A DNA stretch of 64,000 nucleotides, taken from contig NZ_JALM01000004.1 in the NCBI RefSeq assembly GCF_000737195.2, positions 38,658 to 102,657 on the forward strand, given 5' to 3'. The notes under the pieces are model-generated. The model was not told the DNA's origin. It saw nothing but the letters and a program-made list of their open reading frames with translations, and did not search any database. Positions within the stretch are counted from its first letter, which is position 1. Each line of letters opens with the position of its first letter. Below, in pieces: positions 17,418 to 27,306 of this stretch. This DNA comes from Sciscionella sediminilitoris (lineage in GTDB: Bacteria; Actinomycetota; Actinomycetes; Mycobacteriales; Pseudonocardiaceae). Position numbers and translations under genes: made by a program.

Positions 17418-18533
17418 ATGTCCACCAGTTGCCAGAGCACCGCCGGTTCGCTCACCCTCACCGGTATCGGCAAGAACTACGGCGCCGTCACCGCGGTCCA
17501 GGACATCGATCTCGCGGTAGGCCAAGGAGAATTCGTGTCCCTGCTCGGGCCGAGCGGTTCGGGCAAGACCACCACGCTCAACATCATCGCCGGATTCGAG
17601 ACCCCGGACGTCGGTTCGGTCGCGCTCGCCGAACACGACATCACCCGGCTGCCGACGCACAAACGCAACCTCGGCATGGTGCTGCAAGGCTACGCGCTCT
17701 TCCCGCACATGACTGTCGCGGAAAACGTCGGATTCCCGCTCAAGGTCCGCCGGAAAGCCAGGCCCGCGGCGAGGAAACGCATCGAGGAGGCACTCGAGAT
17801 CGTCGGTCTCGGTCAGCTGCGCGACCGCTATCCACGCCAGCTCTCCGGCGGCCAGCAGCAGCGGGTCGCGGTGGCGCGCTCGATCGTGCACGAACCGCCG
17901 GTCCTGCTCATGGACGAACCGCTGTCCGCGCTCGACCGGTCCCTGCGCAAGCAGATGCAGGCCGAACTGCGCAGGGTGCACCAGGAAGTCGGCACCACCA
18001 TCGTCTACGTCACCCACGACCAGGACGAAGCGCTCGGGCTCAGCGACCGCACCGTCGTCATGCGCGATTCCCGGGTCCGCCAGATCGGCAGCCCCCGCGA
18101 GATCTACGAGCGGCCGGCCGATGACTTCGTCGCCGGTTTCGTCGGCGCCGCCACTTTCCTCGACGTGCACTGCCTCGACGTCTCCCCCGGCCAGGTCACC
18201 ACCCGAGCCGGTTGCGGACAGCCGATCCGGGGCAGCGCCACGGATCAGGTCAGCCCGGGCGACAAACTCCGCGTCGTACTGCGCCCCGAGGACGCCCACC
18301 TGTCCACCGATCCGGCCCGGCAGTGGAACACCTTCGCGATCACGGTCGCCGAGAAGGTGTTCCTCGGCGACCGGGTGCTGTGCACCGGAACCCTCGCCTC
18401 CGGGGAACGCTGCTCGTTCTGGATCTCGCACGACGAGGACCGCGAGATCCGGATCGGCAGTCCGACCGAGATCGCCTGGCCCGCCGAACGCAGTGTGCTC
18501 GTCCGGCTCGCCGAGGACCAGACCGGCAGCTGA
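17418..18533 (+). CDS. ABC transporter ATP-binding protein (PotA-like)
   Basis: 371 residues. Walker A is GPSGSGKTT, the Q-loop is [12 protein letters not shown], the signature is [15 protein letters not shown], Walker B is [12 protein letters not shown] and the switch His is in [11 protein letters not shown]-terminal TOBE-type domain follows from about residue 245 ([12 protein letters not shown]). It energises the PotBC-like permeases. The start is ATG 17418, 11 bp after the permease stop; the upstream extension to 17367 overlaps that gene. It is the last gene of the operon. Confidence 0.92.
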   Translation: MSTSCQSTAGSLTLTGIGKNYGAVTAVQDIDLAVGQGEFVSLLGPSGSGKTTTLNIIAGFETPDVGSVALAEHDITRLPTHKRNLGMVLQGYALFPHMTVAENVGFPLKVRRKARPAARKRIEEALEIVGLGQLRDRYPRQLSGGQQQRVAVARSIVHEPPVLLMDEPLSALDRSLRKQMQAELRRVHQEVGTTIVYVTHDQDEALGLSDRTVVMRDSRVRQIGSPREIYERPADDFVAGFVGAATFLDVHCLDVSPGQVTTRAGCGQPIRGSATDQVSPGDKLRVVLRPEDAHLSTDPARQWNTFAITVAEKVFLGDRVLCTGTLASGERCSFWISHDEDREIRIGSPTEIAWPAERSVLVRLAEDQTGS

Positions 18534-18543
18534 CCGTACCGGC

Positions 18544-19812
18544 TCATTTCGATTCCAGGCGCGCGGTGTTCCCGGTCATGAGCGCGATCCTCGGCTGTGC
18601 GACGAGCAGAACGGCCAGGGCGGCCACCGGGACGAGCGCGGCGGTGCCCACGGTGACCCAGGTGGTCGCGGTCGCCAGCGAATGCCCGAGCGTGATCAGC
18701 CCGACCACGACCGCGGGACACCCCGCCCCGAGATAGAAGGCGAGGTGCAGCGCCCCGGTGATCGCGCCGCGCTTGTCCGCAGGGGCGACCACATCGATGG
18801 CGCTCGCCGCCCCGCCGTAGGCCAGGCCGTGCCCGCATCCGGCGACCACGGCCGCGAGCAGGGTGAGCACTACCGAAGCACCGGTGGTCGCGGCGAGCAG
18901 GCCGAGGCTGACCAGCAGCGCGCCGAGCCCGGCCAGCTGCGCTGCCCGGGTGCCGATCCGCGGCACGAACGGCTGGGTCAGCACCGAACAGATCAGCACC
19001 GCCCCCAGGACACAGCCGACCAGCGCGGTACCGGCCTGCATGGTCCTGGTGAGCAGGGTCGGGATAACGGCGAGGAACAGCCCGGCGACGGTCCAGGCGA
19101 GGAATCCGCTCGCCGCGGCCGTCGCGAACAACCGGCGCATGCCACGGGGGACCTCAGGTAATGCCGGTTTCCAGCGCAGGGTCCCGGACACCGAGGAATC
19201 GAGGCCGCTCACCCGGCGCCACCCGAATCCGAGCAGCACGAGGTGCAGCACGAACGGAACCAGGTGCGGCGCCGGGACGTACTGGGCCAGGAAGCCGCCC
19301 GCGACCGGTCCGGCCGCGGTACCGGAGACGAACGCGATACTGGCCAGCACCGCCCCGCTGCCCGCCCGTCGCCCACCGCTGCGCGCACTGATCAGCGCAC
19401 CCGCCGCACCGGTGGCCGCACCGAGGGCGAATCCCTGCGCGGCGCGCCCGGCCAGCAACCAGGCGGGACCCGAGGCGAACAGGAAACAGGCCGAGCCGAG
19501 CGCCGCCAGCAGCAGGCTCACCCGCAGCACCAGCCGGGGACCCACCGCATCGGAGACCGAGCCGCACATCACCAGCGCGGGCGCACTGACCAGCGCGAAG
19601 GTCGCGTACACCACCGTCATCAGCAGATCGCTGATCCCGAACATCTCCTGGTACCCCGGATAGAGCGGGCTCGGCAGATAGGCGCCCGCGGTCAGCACGA
19701 CCAGCACGTACACCGCGGTCCGCAGCTGGCTGCGATCGGCGGATCGCCCAGTGGAAACCGTATGTGTGGCAAGGGGAAGCGAGGAAGGGTTCGGCTGCGT
19801 CACGCTTTCCAA
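18544..19812 (-). CDS. MFS transporter, probable drug/metabolite efflux
   Basis: 422 residues with about twelve hydrophobic segments, starting at AVYVLVVLTAGAYLPSPLYP. The loop after segment 2 reads CGSVSDAVGPRLVLRVSLLL, an MFS motif A variant; a later segment is FALGAATGAAGALISARSGG. It is a single-gene unit converging on the ABC operon. The start is uncertain: TTG 19812 has a weak GGGA 7 bp upstream, and GTG 19803 lacks a usable site. The substrate is not predictable. Confidence 0.82.
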   Translation of the reverse strand: MESVTQPNPSSLPLATHTVSTGRSADRSQLRTAVYVLVVLTAGAYLPSPLYPGYQEMFGISDLLMTVVYATFALVSAPALVMCGSVSDAVGPRLVLRVSLLLAALGSACFLFASGPAWLLAGRAAQGFALGAATGAAGALISARSGGRRAGSGAVLASIAFVSGTAAGPVAGGFLAQYVPAPHLVPFVLHLVLLGFGWRRVSGLDSSVSGTLRWKPALPEVPRGMRRLFATAAASGFLAWTVAGLFLAVIPTLLTRTMQAGTALVGCVLGAVLICSVLTQPFVPRIGTRAAQLAGLGALLVSLGLLAATTGASVVLTLLAAVVAGCGHGLAYGGAASAIDVVAPADKRGAITGALHLAFYLGAGCPAVVVGLITLGHSLATATTWVTVGTAALVPVAALAVLLVAQPRIALMTGNTARLESK

Positions 19813-19815
19813 GCT

Positions 19816-19831
19816 GCCATCCCGGGATGGC
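19816..19831. promoter_or_regulatory. Perfect 16-bp palindrome upstream of MFS gene
   Basis: GCCATCCCGGGATGGC reads identically on both strands. It lies 4 bp upstream of the TTG start of the MFS gene, in the region divergent to the EamA gene. It may be an operator for an unlinked repressor, since no regulator gene is adjacent. The rest of 19813-19995 shows no other clear structure. Confidence 0.35.
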
Positions 19832-19995
19832 CGGCGACATCAAACGTTCCAGGACGGCACCATGCAACGCGATTGCACGATTGACCCGGCTCACATCCGG
19901 ACGGCTCGGCGCCGGTGCGGATCGTTGACCGAAGTCCAGTCCCTGTACGACCATCTGGGCGATCCATTCACAACCACAGACCGGAGACCGACCTC

Positions 19996-20943
19996 GTGCC
20001 GCCGAACCACAGAGCCGAAGAACCCGACGCGAGCCCCGCGGGCACGGAACACCCCGATCCGCCGGATTCCCGGTCCACCGGCAACGGCATCGCCTTCCTC
20101 AGCGTCATCATCGCGGCACTGATCATGGCGGCCTCCTACACCTTCACCAAGGTCGCGCTCCGCGATGTGCCACCGCTGACGATCGGAGTCATCCGGTTCG
20201 CCATCGCCGCCGCGATCCTCGCCGTATGGGTGCACTGGATCAAGCGTTATCCGAAACCGGCCCGCAAGGATCAGTGGCGGCTCGCACTCGGCGGCATCTT
20301 CGGATTCACCCTGTACTTCAGCGTCGAGAACTTCGGTATCGAACTGGCCACTCCGACCGATGCCGCCCTGCTCGTCGCGTCCTATCCGGCCCTGACCGCG
20401 TTGCTCGACCTGATCCTGCACCGCCGCCGGACACCACCCCGCGAGCTCGCCGGGATCGGGCTCGCGATCGCTGGGGTCTTTCTCGTGGTCGGGTTCAACG
20501 GGGCGAGCGGGCAGGCCCGGCTGCTCGGGGACATCCTGCTGATCGTCAGCGGCATCGTGTGGGCCCTCTACAATTTCGCGACCCGGGACGTGGCCGGGCG
20601 CTACCCCACTCCGCAGATCGTCTACTACCAGGCGCGCGTCGGTGCGCTCGCCTTCGTTCCGCTGGCGCTGATCGAGATCGGCGACTGGCACGCGCCGCAT
20701 TCCCCGGCGGCCACGGTGACCAGCCTGCTGCTGCTCGCCGTGGTCTGTTCCATCGCCGGGATGGGTTGCTACGCCCACGGACTGACCCGGCTCCGGCCGA
20801 GCACCGCGGTCAACATCCTCAACCTGATCCCGGTCTTCGGAATCCTGATCGCCTGGCTGCTGGTCGGCGACCAGGTCACCCCGCTGCAGATCCTCGGGGG
20901 TGCCGTTGTGGTCCTCGGTGTCACCGTGACCAGCCGGAAGTGA
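19996..20943 (+). CDS. EamA/DMT-family transporter
   Basis: 315 residues with two EamA repeats of five membrane segments each: the first from AFLSVIIAALIMAASYTFTK, the second from LLGDILLIVSGIVWALYNFA. It is a drug/metabolite-type permease of unknown substrate, probably an exporter. GTG 19996 is selected because GGAG lies 9 bp upstream; the longer frame from 19915 adds a polar, poorly conserved leader. Confidence 0.85.
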   Translation: MPPNHRAEEPDASPAGTEHPDPPDSRSTGNGIAFLSVIIAALIMAASYTFTKVALRDVPPLTIGVIRFAIAAAILAVWVHWIKRYPKPARKDQWRLALGGIFGFTLYFSVENFGIELATPTDAALLVASYPALTALLDLILHRRRTPPRELAGIGLAIAGVFLVVGFNGASGQARLLGDILLIVSGIVWALYNFATRDVAGRYPTPQIVYYQARVGALAFVPLALIEIGDWHAPHSPAATVTSLLLLAVVCSIAGMGCYAHGLTRLRPSTAVNILNLIPVFGILIAWLLVGDQVTPLQILGGAVVVLGVTVTSRK

Positions 20944-20959
20944 TCACCGTGGCCTACGG

Positions 20960-23383
20960 CTACCGTATGGTGACGGTCGTGGTCAGCGGCAGATCCGTCG
21001 CGCAGCGGCCGAGCAGCAGCTCGAATTCCCCCGGTTCATAGCGCCACTCCCCGTCCCAGTGCGCGAAAGCGCGGGCCGGAACCGGAATGTCCACGGTCAC
21101 GGTCTGCCCCGGACCCGCCTGCAGCGCGGCGAATCCGGCGAGCCAGCGCACCGGCCGGTCCACAGTGGACTCGGCTCGCGCGGCGTACACCTGCGCCACG
21201 CACTTCCCGGCACGGGCACCGGTATTGGTCACGGTGGCCCGCACGGTGATCGGCTCTCCCCCGCTGATCGCGGAATCCGCCCGGATGGTGTCGAAGGAGA
21301 AGCCGGTGTAGCCGAGGCCGTGCCCGAAAGGCCAGGCGGGCTCGCGGCCGGATCCGAGCCAGGCGCGGTATCCGATGTGCAGCCCCTCCGGATAGCGCAG
21401 TTCACCGTCGATCGGGGTGACATCGAGCACCGGGACATCCTCTTCGGCACCGGGCCAGGTGGTCGGCAGCCGCCCGCCCGGTTCGCGGACGCCGAGCAGC
21501 ACATCGGCGAGCGCGCTGCCAAGTTCCTGTCCACCGAACCAGCCGAGCAGAATCGCGGCGACCTCCGCGCGCCAGGGCATGAGCACCGGGCTGCCCGCCT
21601 CGACAACGACGACGGTGCGTGGATTGACCGCCGCCACCGCGCGAACGAGTTCGTCCTGCGCACCGGGAAGCGCGAGGTTCTTCCGGTCGTGGCCCTCACT
21701 TTCCACCTCGGTATTGGTGCCGACGAACACCACCGCGGTCTCGGCCTCGCGTGCCGCGTCCACCGCCGCCGCGATGCCCTCGGCCACCGGAACGGCCGCG
21801 GTCTCGGTGCCGAGCGTGATCGCCAGCGCCCGCAGCGTCCTGGACAGTTCGCCGATGGTGTACCGCACCGTGAGCTCGACCTCGGCTCCCGCCTCGACGG
21901 CGAGCGGGAGGATCGCGCTGGGCGGCTCGAACAGGGCCGCAGCCGGATTGTCCGCATCGACGGCGAGTTCGGTGTCCAGCACGGTGTTCCCGTCGGCGAG
22001 CACCTGCACCCGGCCGGCGCAGGCGATCCCTGGCCGGGAGGAGTCCGGCGCCCGGTACCGGGTGCGCAGTTCGAGCACCGCGGCACCCTCGGGTGCGTTG
22101 CCCAGCCAGCGCAATGCGGGCGAGCGACGGTTCTCGGTGCGCAGTTCACCCCCCGCCGCGTCGAGAAACCTGGCCCGCAGCCCGGGTTCCCCGGAAACCG
22201 GATCGGTCAGCGCATCGAGCGGCAGTTCGGCAATCCCTTGCTGCACCGGAACTCCGCGGCTGACGCTCAGCCGATCCGGGCCGAGCGCCGCGCGCAGGCC
22301 GTCGAGTGGACTGGTGACCTGTTCGGGCAGCACGGTGGCGCTGCCGCCGCCCTGGGTGCGTGGCCACAGCGCGGGTTCGCCGATCAGCGCGACCGAGCGT
22401 GGCCCGCTGCCGGACCAGGGCAGTTCATCCTCGTTGCACAGCAACACCATGCCGTCCGCGCACCGGTCCCTGGCGAACGCGCGGCCGTCGACCGGGGGCG
22501 CGGCCACGGACGATTGCCCGTCCTCGAGCGCGCCGACCCGCGCGGCCAGCCGGAGCAGCCGCAGTACCTTCTCGTTCACCGCCTGCTCGGGGACCCGGCC
22601 GTCGGCGACCGCTTCGACAAGGGCGGCGCCCCAGGCTCCCTCCGGCCCGGGCATGACCAGATCCTGCCTGGCGCGGGCACTGGCCTCGGTACTGCGCACC
22701 GCCTGCCAATCGGAGACGACCACCCCGTCGAAACCCCATTCCCGGCACAGCGGATCCTCGAGCAGCGGGTGCTCGGTCATCGTGGTGCCGCCTACCGCGT
22801 TGTAGGCCGACATGACCAGCCAGCTGCCCGCTTCGGTGACCACCGTCTCGAACGGTGCCAGGTACAGCTCGCGCAGGGCACGGTCATCGAGGACGACCGA
22901 GGCGGTCAGCCGTTCGGTCTCGAAATCATTGGCCACGAAGTGTTTCGGGCTCGCCGCGACACCGTGGTCCTGCAGTCCGCGGACATAGCCCGCGGCGATT
23001 CGCCCGGTCAGCAGCGGATCCTCGGAGAAGGCCTCGAAATGCCTGCCGCCGAGCGGACTGCGGTGCAGATTGATCGTCGGGCCGAGCACGATGTGCACTC
23101 CCTTGCGCCACGCCTCGGCGGCGAGCACGATGCCGTACCGGTAGGCGGCCCCGGGGTCCCAGCTCGCCGCGAGCGCGCTCGCCGAGGGCAGGCTCAGCGA
23201 GGGTGAGCGTTCATCCCAGGTCTCCCCGCGTACCCCGGACGGACCGTCGGACAGCACCATCCGGCGCAGCCCGATGGCCGGTTCGGCGTGCGTGCTCCAG
23301 AAGTCCGCGCCGGTGAGCAACCGCACTTTGCGTTCCAGGCTGAGCTTTCCCAGCAGGGCACGGAGCTTCTGTTCATCAGGCAT
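20960..23383 (-). CDS. Glycoside hydrolase family 3 beta-glucosidase-like enzyme
   Basis: 807 residues. Domain order is a GH3 TIM barrel (LSDGPSGVRGETWDE; GPTINLHRSPLGGRHFEAFS; nucleophile Asp in DGVVVSDWQAV), the first part of the alpha/beta sandwich, a PA14-type insertion (about residues 420-560), the rest of the sandwich (VFVGTNTEVESEGHDRKNLA; GWFGGQELGSALADVLLG), and a fibronectin-III-like C-terminus (GGEPITVRATVTNTGARAGK). No signal peptide is seen, so it is probably cytoplasmic and acts on imported oligosaccharide or glycoside. ATG 23383 has AAGGA 8 bp upstream; the longer frame is non-homologous. Confidence 0.92.
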   Translation of the reverse strand: MPDEQKLRALLGKLSLERKVRLLTGADFWSTHAEPAIGLRRMVLSDGPSGVRGETWDERSPSLSLPSASALAASWDPGAAYRYGIVLAAEAWRKGVHIVLGPTINLHRSPLGGRHFEAFSEDPLLTGRIAAGYVRGLQDHGVAASPKHFVANDFETERLTASVVLDDRALRELYLAPFETVVTEAGSWLVMSAYNAVGGTTMTEHPLLEDPLCREWGFDGVVVSDWQAVRSTEASARARQDLVMPGPEGAWGAALVEAVADGRVPEQAVNEKVLRLLRLAARVGALEDGQSSVAAPPVDGRAFARDRCADGMVLLCNEDELPWSGSGPRSVALIGEPALWPRTQGGGSATVLPEQVTSPLDGLRAALGPDRLSVSRGVPVQQGIAELPLDALTDPVSGEPGLRARFLDAAGGELRTENRRSPALRWLGNAPEGAAVLELRTRYRAPDSSRPGIACAGRVQVLADGNTVLDTELAVDADNPAAALFEPPSAILPLAVEAGAEVELTVRYTIGELSRTLRALAITLGTETAAVPVAEGIAAAVDAAREAETAVVFVGTNTEVESEGHDRKNLALPGAQDELVRAVAAVNPRTVVVVEAGSPVLMPWRAEVAAILLGWFGGQELGSALADVLLGVREPGGRLPTTWPGAEEDVPVLDVTPIDGELRYPEGLHIGYRAWLGSGREPAWPFGHGLGYTGFSFDTIRADSAISGGEPITVRATVTNTGARAGKCVAQVYAARAESTVDRPVRWLAGFAALQAGPGQTVTVDIPVPARAFAHWDGEWRYEPGEFELLLGRCATDLPLTTTVTIR

Positions 23384-23470
23384 GGCCTCGTCCTTGTCGG
23401 CTACGGCGGCGGGCACGACCGGTGAAAGCCTACCCGCGGCGGCGAGTAGTCCGTTGCCGTGCCCGGGCGC

Positions 23471-23488
23471 ATCACCGGCCGGGGTGAT
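23471..23488. promoter_or_regulatory. Inverted repeat upstream of GH3 gene
   Basis: ATCACC (23471-23476) and GGTGAT (23483-23488) flank GGCCGG, about 90 bp upstream of the GH3 start. The symmetry would suit a sugar-responsive repressor, but no regulator is adjacent. Confidence 0.3.
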
Positions 23489-23544
23489 TTCCCGTCCCGG
23501 AATCGTCAGCCGAGCCCGCACAAAAGCTGCACAAGGGATCCAAC

Positions 23545-23569
23545 GAAGACTTTCGTGGCAAAAGTCTTC
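23545..23569. promoter_or_regulatory. 25-bp inverted repeat upstream of narG
   Basis: GAAGACTTT (23545-23553) and AAAGTCTTC (23561-23569) are perfect 9-bp arms around a 7-bp spacer, ending 3 bp before the predicted -35 box of the nar operon. A related half-site GGACTTC follows at 23575. It is a candidate operator, possibly for the MarR protein encoded at the end of the operon. Confidence 0.5.
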
Positions 23570-23572
23570 ATT

Positions 23573-23600
23573 TTGGACTTCGCATTTTGACGCGTAGCAT
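23573..23600 (+). promoter_or_regulatory. nar operon promoter, predicted leaderless
   Basis: TTGGAC (23573-23578) and TAGCAT (23595-23600) are separated by 16 bp. Six bases follow before the narG ATG at 23607, so transcription would begin at or next to the start codon. No ribosome-binding site is visible upstream of that ATG. Confidence 0.45.
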
Positions 23601-23606
23601 CGAGTC

Positions 23607-26600
23607 ATGCGCTCTTGGTTGCCGAAACGGATCGGCGGACCGTCCCACCGCGATCTGGAGGACGTTCTCCTCGATATCGGCCGCTTTCTACGACCGGCGG
23701 CTTCGACGGGCGACGATTCCCGAATGATCCTCGAAACCTCGGCTTCGGTCGATGATTCCTTTTACCGGGATCGCTGGAGCCACGACCGGATCGTCCCGTC
23801 GACCCACGGGGTGAATTGCACCGGTTCGTGCCGATGGCTGGTTTATGTGAAAGACGGGATCATCACCTGGGAAACACAGGACACGGACTATCCGAGCGCC
23901 GGGGTGGACCGTCCGGCCTACGAACCACGCGGCTGCCCGCGCGGCGCCTCGTTCTCCTGGTACGAGTACTCCCCGAACCGGGTGCGTTATCCACTGGTTC
24001 GCGGGGTGCTGCTGGACGAGTTCCGCCGCGCACGGCAGCACCACGGTGACCCGGTCCTCGCGTGGCGCGCGGTTGTCCGCGATCCCGCCGTGCGGCGCCG
24101 TTATCAGCAGGCCCGCGGCAAGGGCGGATTCGTCCGCGCCTCCTGGGAGGAGGTCGTGGACCTGGTCAGCGCCGCGTACGTGGACACGATCGGCCGGTAC
24201 GGCCCGGACCGGATCGCCGGCTTCTCCCCTATTCCGGCGATGTCGATGGTCTCGCATGCGATCGGCGCCCGGTTCCACGCCCTGCTCGGGGCGCCGATGT
24301 TGTCGTTCTACGACTGGTACGCGGACCTTCCGGTGGCCTCGCCACAGGTGTTCGGCGACCAGACGGATGTTCCCGAATCGGCCGATTGGTGGGATGCCGC
24401 GTATTTGCTGCTCTGGGGTTCGAATGTGCCGGTGACCCGAACGCCGGACGCGCATTTCCTCACCGAGGCGCGTTATCGCGGGCAAAAGGTCGTCGTCGTT
24501 TCACCGGATTACGCCGACAGTACGAAATTCGCCGATGAATGGCTCGCCGCCGCCCCAGGAACCGATGGTGCCCTGGCGGTCGCGATGGGACACGTGATCC
24601 TCCGGGAATTCTTCGTCGAGTCGACGCACCGGTTTTTCACCGACTATGTGCGCAGGTACACGGATCTTCCGTTTCTGATCTCGTTACGCGAATGCGACGG
24701 CCGGCTCGTCGCGGGGAAGTTCCGCACCGCGGCGGACACGGCATCGGACGATCCGGACGGCGCCTGGAAACCGGTGTTCTTCGACGAGTCCGGCCAGGCC
24801 GTCGTGGTACCGAACGGTTCGCTCGGGTTCCGCTGGCAGGACACCGAGCCGGGGCGATGGAACCTGGATCTCAAGGGACGCACGCCGATGCTCGGCCTCG
24901 CCGGGCACCACGCCCGCGAGTGGGCATCCGTGTCGTTGCCCCGGTTCGACGCGGCAGCCGGCGCGGGCACCGTGTTCGAAGCACGGGTTCCCGTGGTGCG
25001 CCTGGCCGATGGGCAACCGGTCACGACCGTATTCGATCTGTTGCTGGCCCAGTACGGCGTAGCACGGGAGTCCGGGGAACGCGGGTACGCCGATGCCGAG
25101 CGGATGGGGACCCCGGCCTGGCAGGAAGGTATCACGGGGATCCCGGCGGCACGGGCGATCCGGATCGCGCGGGAGTTCGCCGATACCGCGCTGCGCTCCG
25201 AGGGCCGCTGCATGATCGTGATGGGTGCGGGCACGAACCACTGGTTCCACTCCGATCAGACCTACCGGACCTTCCTGACCCTGTTGCTGCTCACCGGATG
25301 CCAGGGCCGCAATGGCGGCGGCTGGGCGCATTACGTCGGCCAGGAGAAGGTGCGTCCGCTGACCGGCTGGTCCAGCCTCTCCGGAGCCGCCGACTGGTGC
25401 CGCCCCTCCCGGCAGGGCATCGGAACCGGGTTCTTCTACACGCATACCGGACAGTGGCGGTACGACACGGTCACCGCCGACACACTGCGCTGGCCGGGCG
25501 GTCCGGGAACACTCGCCGGTGCGAGCTCCATCGACTGCCTGGCCCGGGCGGTGCGCCACGGATGGGTGCCCGGCCAGCCGGGATTCGACCGCAACCCGCT
25601 CGACCTGGCCGATCATGCGGCGGGTTCGGGGCGGTCCGTCGAGGACTACGTGACCGCGGAACTGGCCGCGGGACGGTTGTCGTTCGCGAGCGCGGATCCG
25701 GACGCCGAGGAGAATTGGCCGCGGATCCTGACGGTGTGGCGGTCGAATCTGATCGGTTCCTCGGCCAAGGGGAACGAGTACTTCCTGCACCATCTGCTCG
25801 GCACCGGCGCGCCGCCGCAGAACCCGGAACTCGACGCCGACCGGCGCCCGCGGGAGGTGCGCTGGCACGCGGAAGCCGCCTCCGGGAAGCTGGATCTGTT
25901 GCTGTCCCTGGATTTCCGGATGACCAGCACAACGCTGCACTCGGATGTGGTGTTACCCGCGGCGACTTGGTATGAGAAGCACGATCTGTCCTCGACGGAT
26001 ATGCACCCCTTCGTGCACTCCTTCAACGCCGCGGTCGCCCCGCCCTGGCAGGCACGCACCGACTTCGATGCCTTCCACGCCATCGCCAAGCGGTTCAGCC
26101 GACTGGCGGGCGAATATCTCGGTACCCGCCGGGATGTGGTCGCCACTCCCCTCGGGCACGACAGCCCCGACGAACTCGCCCAGCCCGGTGGCACCGAACC
26201 GCTCGCCGGGACGGGACGGCCGGGACGGACCCTGCCGCACCTGACGGTCGTGGAACGGGATTATCCCGCGGTGGCGGCGAAACTGGCCACGATCGGCCCG
26301 CTGCTGGACAAGCGCGGGGTGACGGCCAAGGGGTGGACGGTGGAGGTCACCGAGGAATTGCACTGGCTCGGTCAGGCGAACGGCACCGCACCGGCCGGAG
26401 AGGACGGCATGCGCCCGCGGATCGACACCGACCGGCGGTTCGCCGATGCGATCCTCGCCCTGTCCGGAACCACCAACGGACGCATCGCGCAGGCCGGGTT
26501 CGCCAAGCTGGAACAACAGACCGGCCGCGCGCTGACCGGTCTCACCGAGCACGGCCACCGGGTCACCTTCGCCGATACCCGGTCACGACCGGCCACGGTC

Positions 26601-27284
26601 GTCACCAGCCCGGAATGGTCCGGGGACGAATCCGGCGGGCGCCGCTATGCCCCGTTCACGATCAACGTCGAGCAACTGAAGCCCTGGCACACCCTGACCG
26701 GGCGGCAGCATTTCTTTCTCGACCACGACTGGATGAGCGAGCTCGGGGAGAATCTTCCGGTCTACCGCCCGCCACTGGCGCTGGCCGCGCTCGACGGTCA
26801 CCCCGAACCCGGGACGTGCCACGGCAATGCGGTCGTGGTCCGGTACATCACGCCGCACTCGAAATGGTCCATCCACTCCACCTATCAGGACAACCTGCAC
26901 ATGCTCACCCTTTCCCGCGGCGGGCCGACCGTCTGGCTGAGCCCCGCGGACGCGAGCGGCATCGGGGTGGCCGACAACGAGTGGGTGGAGCTGGTCAACC
27001 GCAACGGAATCGCGGTGATGCGCGCGATCGTGTCGCACCGGATGCCCCGGGGAACGGCCTTCGTCTATCACGTTCAGGAGCGCACGGTGAACACACCCAG
27101 GGCCGATTCGAGCGGGCGTCGCGGCGGCATCCACAACGCACTGACCCGGCTGTTGCTCAAGCCGACGCATCTGATCGGCGGCTACGCGCAGCAGAGTTTC
27201 GCCGCCAACTATCACGGGCCGACCGGAAATCAGCGGGACGAGATCGCGATGATCCGGCGGCACAGCCAGGAGGTCGACTACTGA
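23607..27284 (+). CDS. narG: Respiratory nitrate reductase alpha subunit
   Basis: 1225 residues, close to the usual NarG length. It binds the bis-MGD molybdenum cofactor and the FS0 [4Fe-4S] cluster and reduces nitrate to nitrite. Visible landmarks are H67, C71, C75 and C110 (THGVNCTGSCRW; YEPRGCPRGAS) for FS0, the Mo-ligand Asp236 in LSFYDWYADLP, and QTDVPESADWW just after it. The C-terminal domain has MLTLSRGGPTVWLSPADA. It heads narG-narH-narJ-narI. As in other NarG proteins without a long Tat leader, it should face the cytoplasm. Confidence 0.97.
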   Translation: MRSWLPKRIGGPSHRDLEDVLLDIGRFLRPAASTGDDSRMILETSASVDDSFYRDRWSHDRIVPSTHGVNCTGSCRWLVYVKDGIITWETQDTDYPSAGVDRPAYEPRGCPRGASFSWYEYSPNRVRYPLVRGVLLDEFRRARQHHGDPVLAWRAVVRDPAVRRRYQQARGKGGFVRASWEEVVDLVSAAYVDTIGRYGPDRIAGFSPIPAMSMVSHAIGARFHALLGAPMLSFYDWYADLPVASPQVFGDQTDVPESADWWDAAYLLLWGSNVPVTRTPDAHFLTEARYRGQKVVVVSPDYADSTKFADEWLAAAPGTDGALAVAMGHVILREFFVESTHRFFTDYVRRYTDLPFLISLRECDGRLVAGKFRTAADTASDDPDGAWKPVFFDESGQAVVVPNGSLGFRWQDTEPGRWNLDLKGRTPMLGLAGHHAREWASVSLPRFDAAAGAGTVFEARVPVVRLADGQPVTTVFDLLLAQYGVARESGERGYADAERMGTPAWQEGITGIPAARAIRIAREFADTALRSEGRCMIVMGAGTNHWFHSDQTYRTFLTLLLLTGCQGRNGGGWAHYVGQEKVRPLTGWSSLSGAADWCRPSRQGIGTGFFYTHTGQWRYDTVTADTLRWPGGPGTLAGASSIDCLARAVRHGWVPGQPGFDRNPLDLADHAAGSGRSVEDYVTAELAAGRLSFASADPDAEENWPRILTVWRSNLIGSSAKGNEYFLHHLLGTGAPPQNPELDADRRPREVRWHAEAASGKLDLLLSLDFRMTSTTLHSDVVLPAATWYEKHDLSSTDMHPFVHSFNAAVAPPWQARTDFDAFHAIAKRFSRLAGEYLGTRRDVVATPLGHDSPDELAQPGGTEPLAGTGRPGRTLPHLTVVERDYPAVAAKLATIGPLLDKRGVTAKGWTVEVTEELHWLGQANGTAPAGEDGMRPRIDTDRRFADAILALSGTTNGRIAQAGFAKLEQQTGRALTGLTEHGHRVTFADTRSRPATVVTSPEWSGDESGGRRYAPFTINVEQLKPWHTLTGRQHFFLDHDWMSELGENLPVYRPPLALAALDGHPEPGTCHGNAVVVRYITPHSKWSIHSTYQDNLHMLTLSRGGPTVWLSPADASGIGVADNEWVELVNRNGIAVMRAIVSHRMPRGTAFVYHVQERTVNTPRADSSGRRGGIHNALTRLLLKPTHLIGGYAQQSFAANYHGPTGNQRDEIAMIRRHSQEVDY

Positions 27285-27306
27285 TGCCACCGAACGGAGG
27301 GCGCCG

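Noticed and set aside
23384..23606. FNR/Crp-type box for anaerobic control of nar
   Set aside because: I see no TTGAT-N4-ATCAA or TGTGA-N6-TCACA match; the only strong symmetric element is the GAAGACTTT palindrome.
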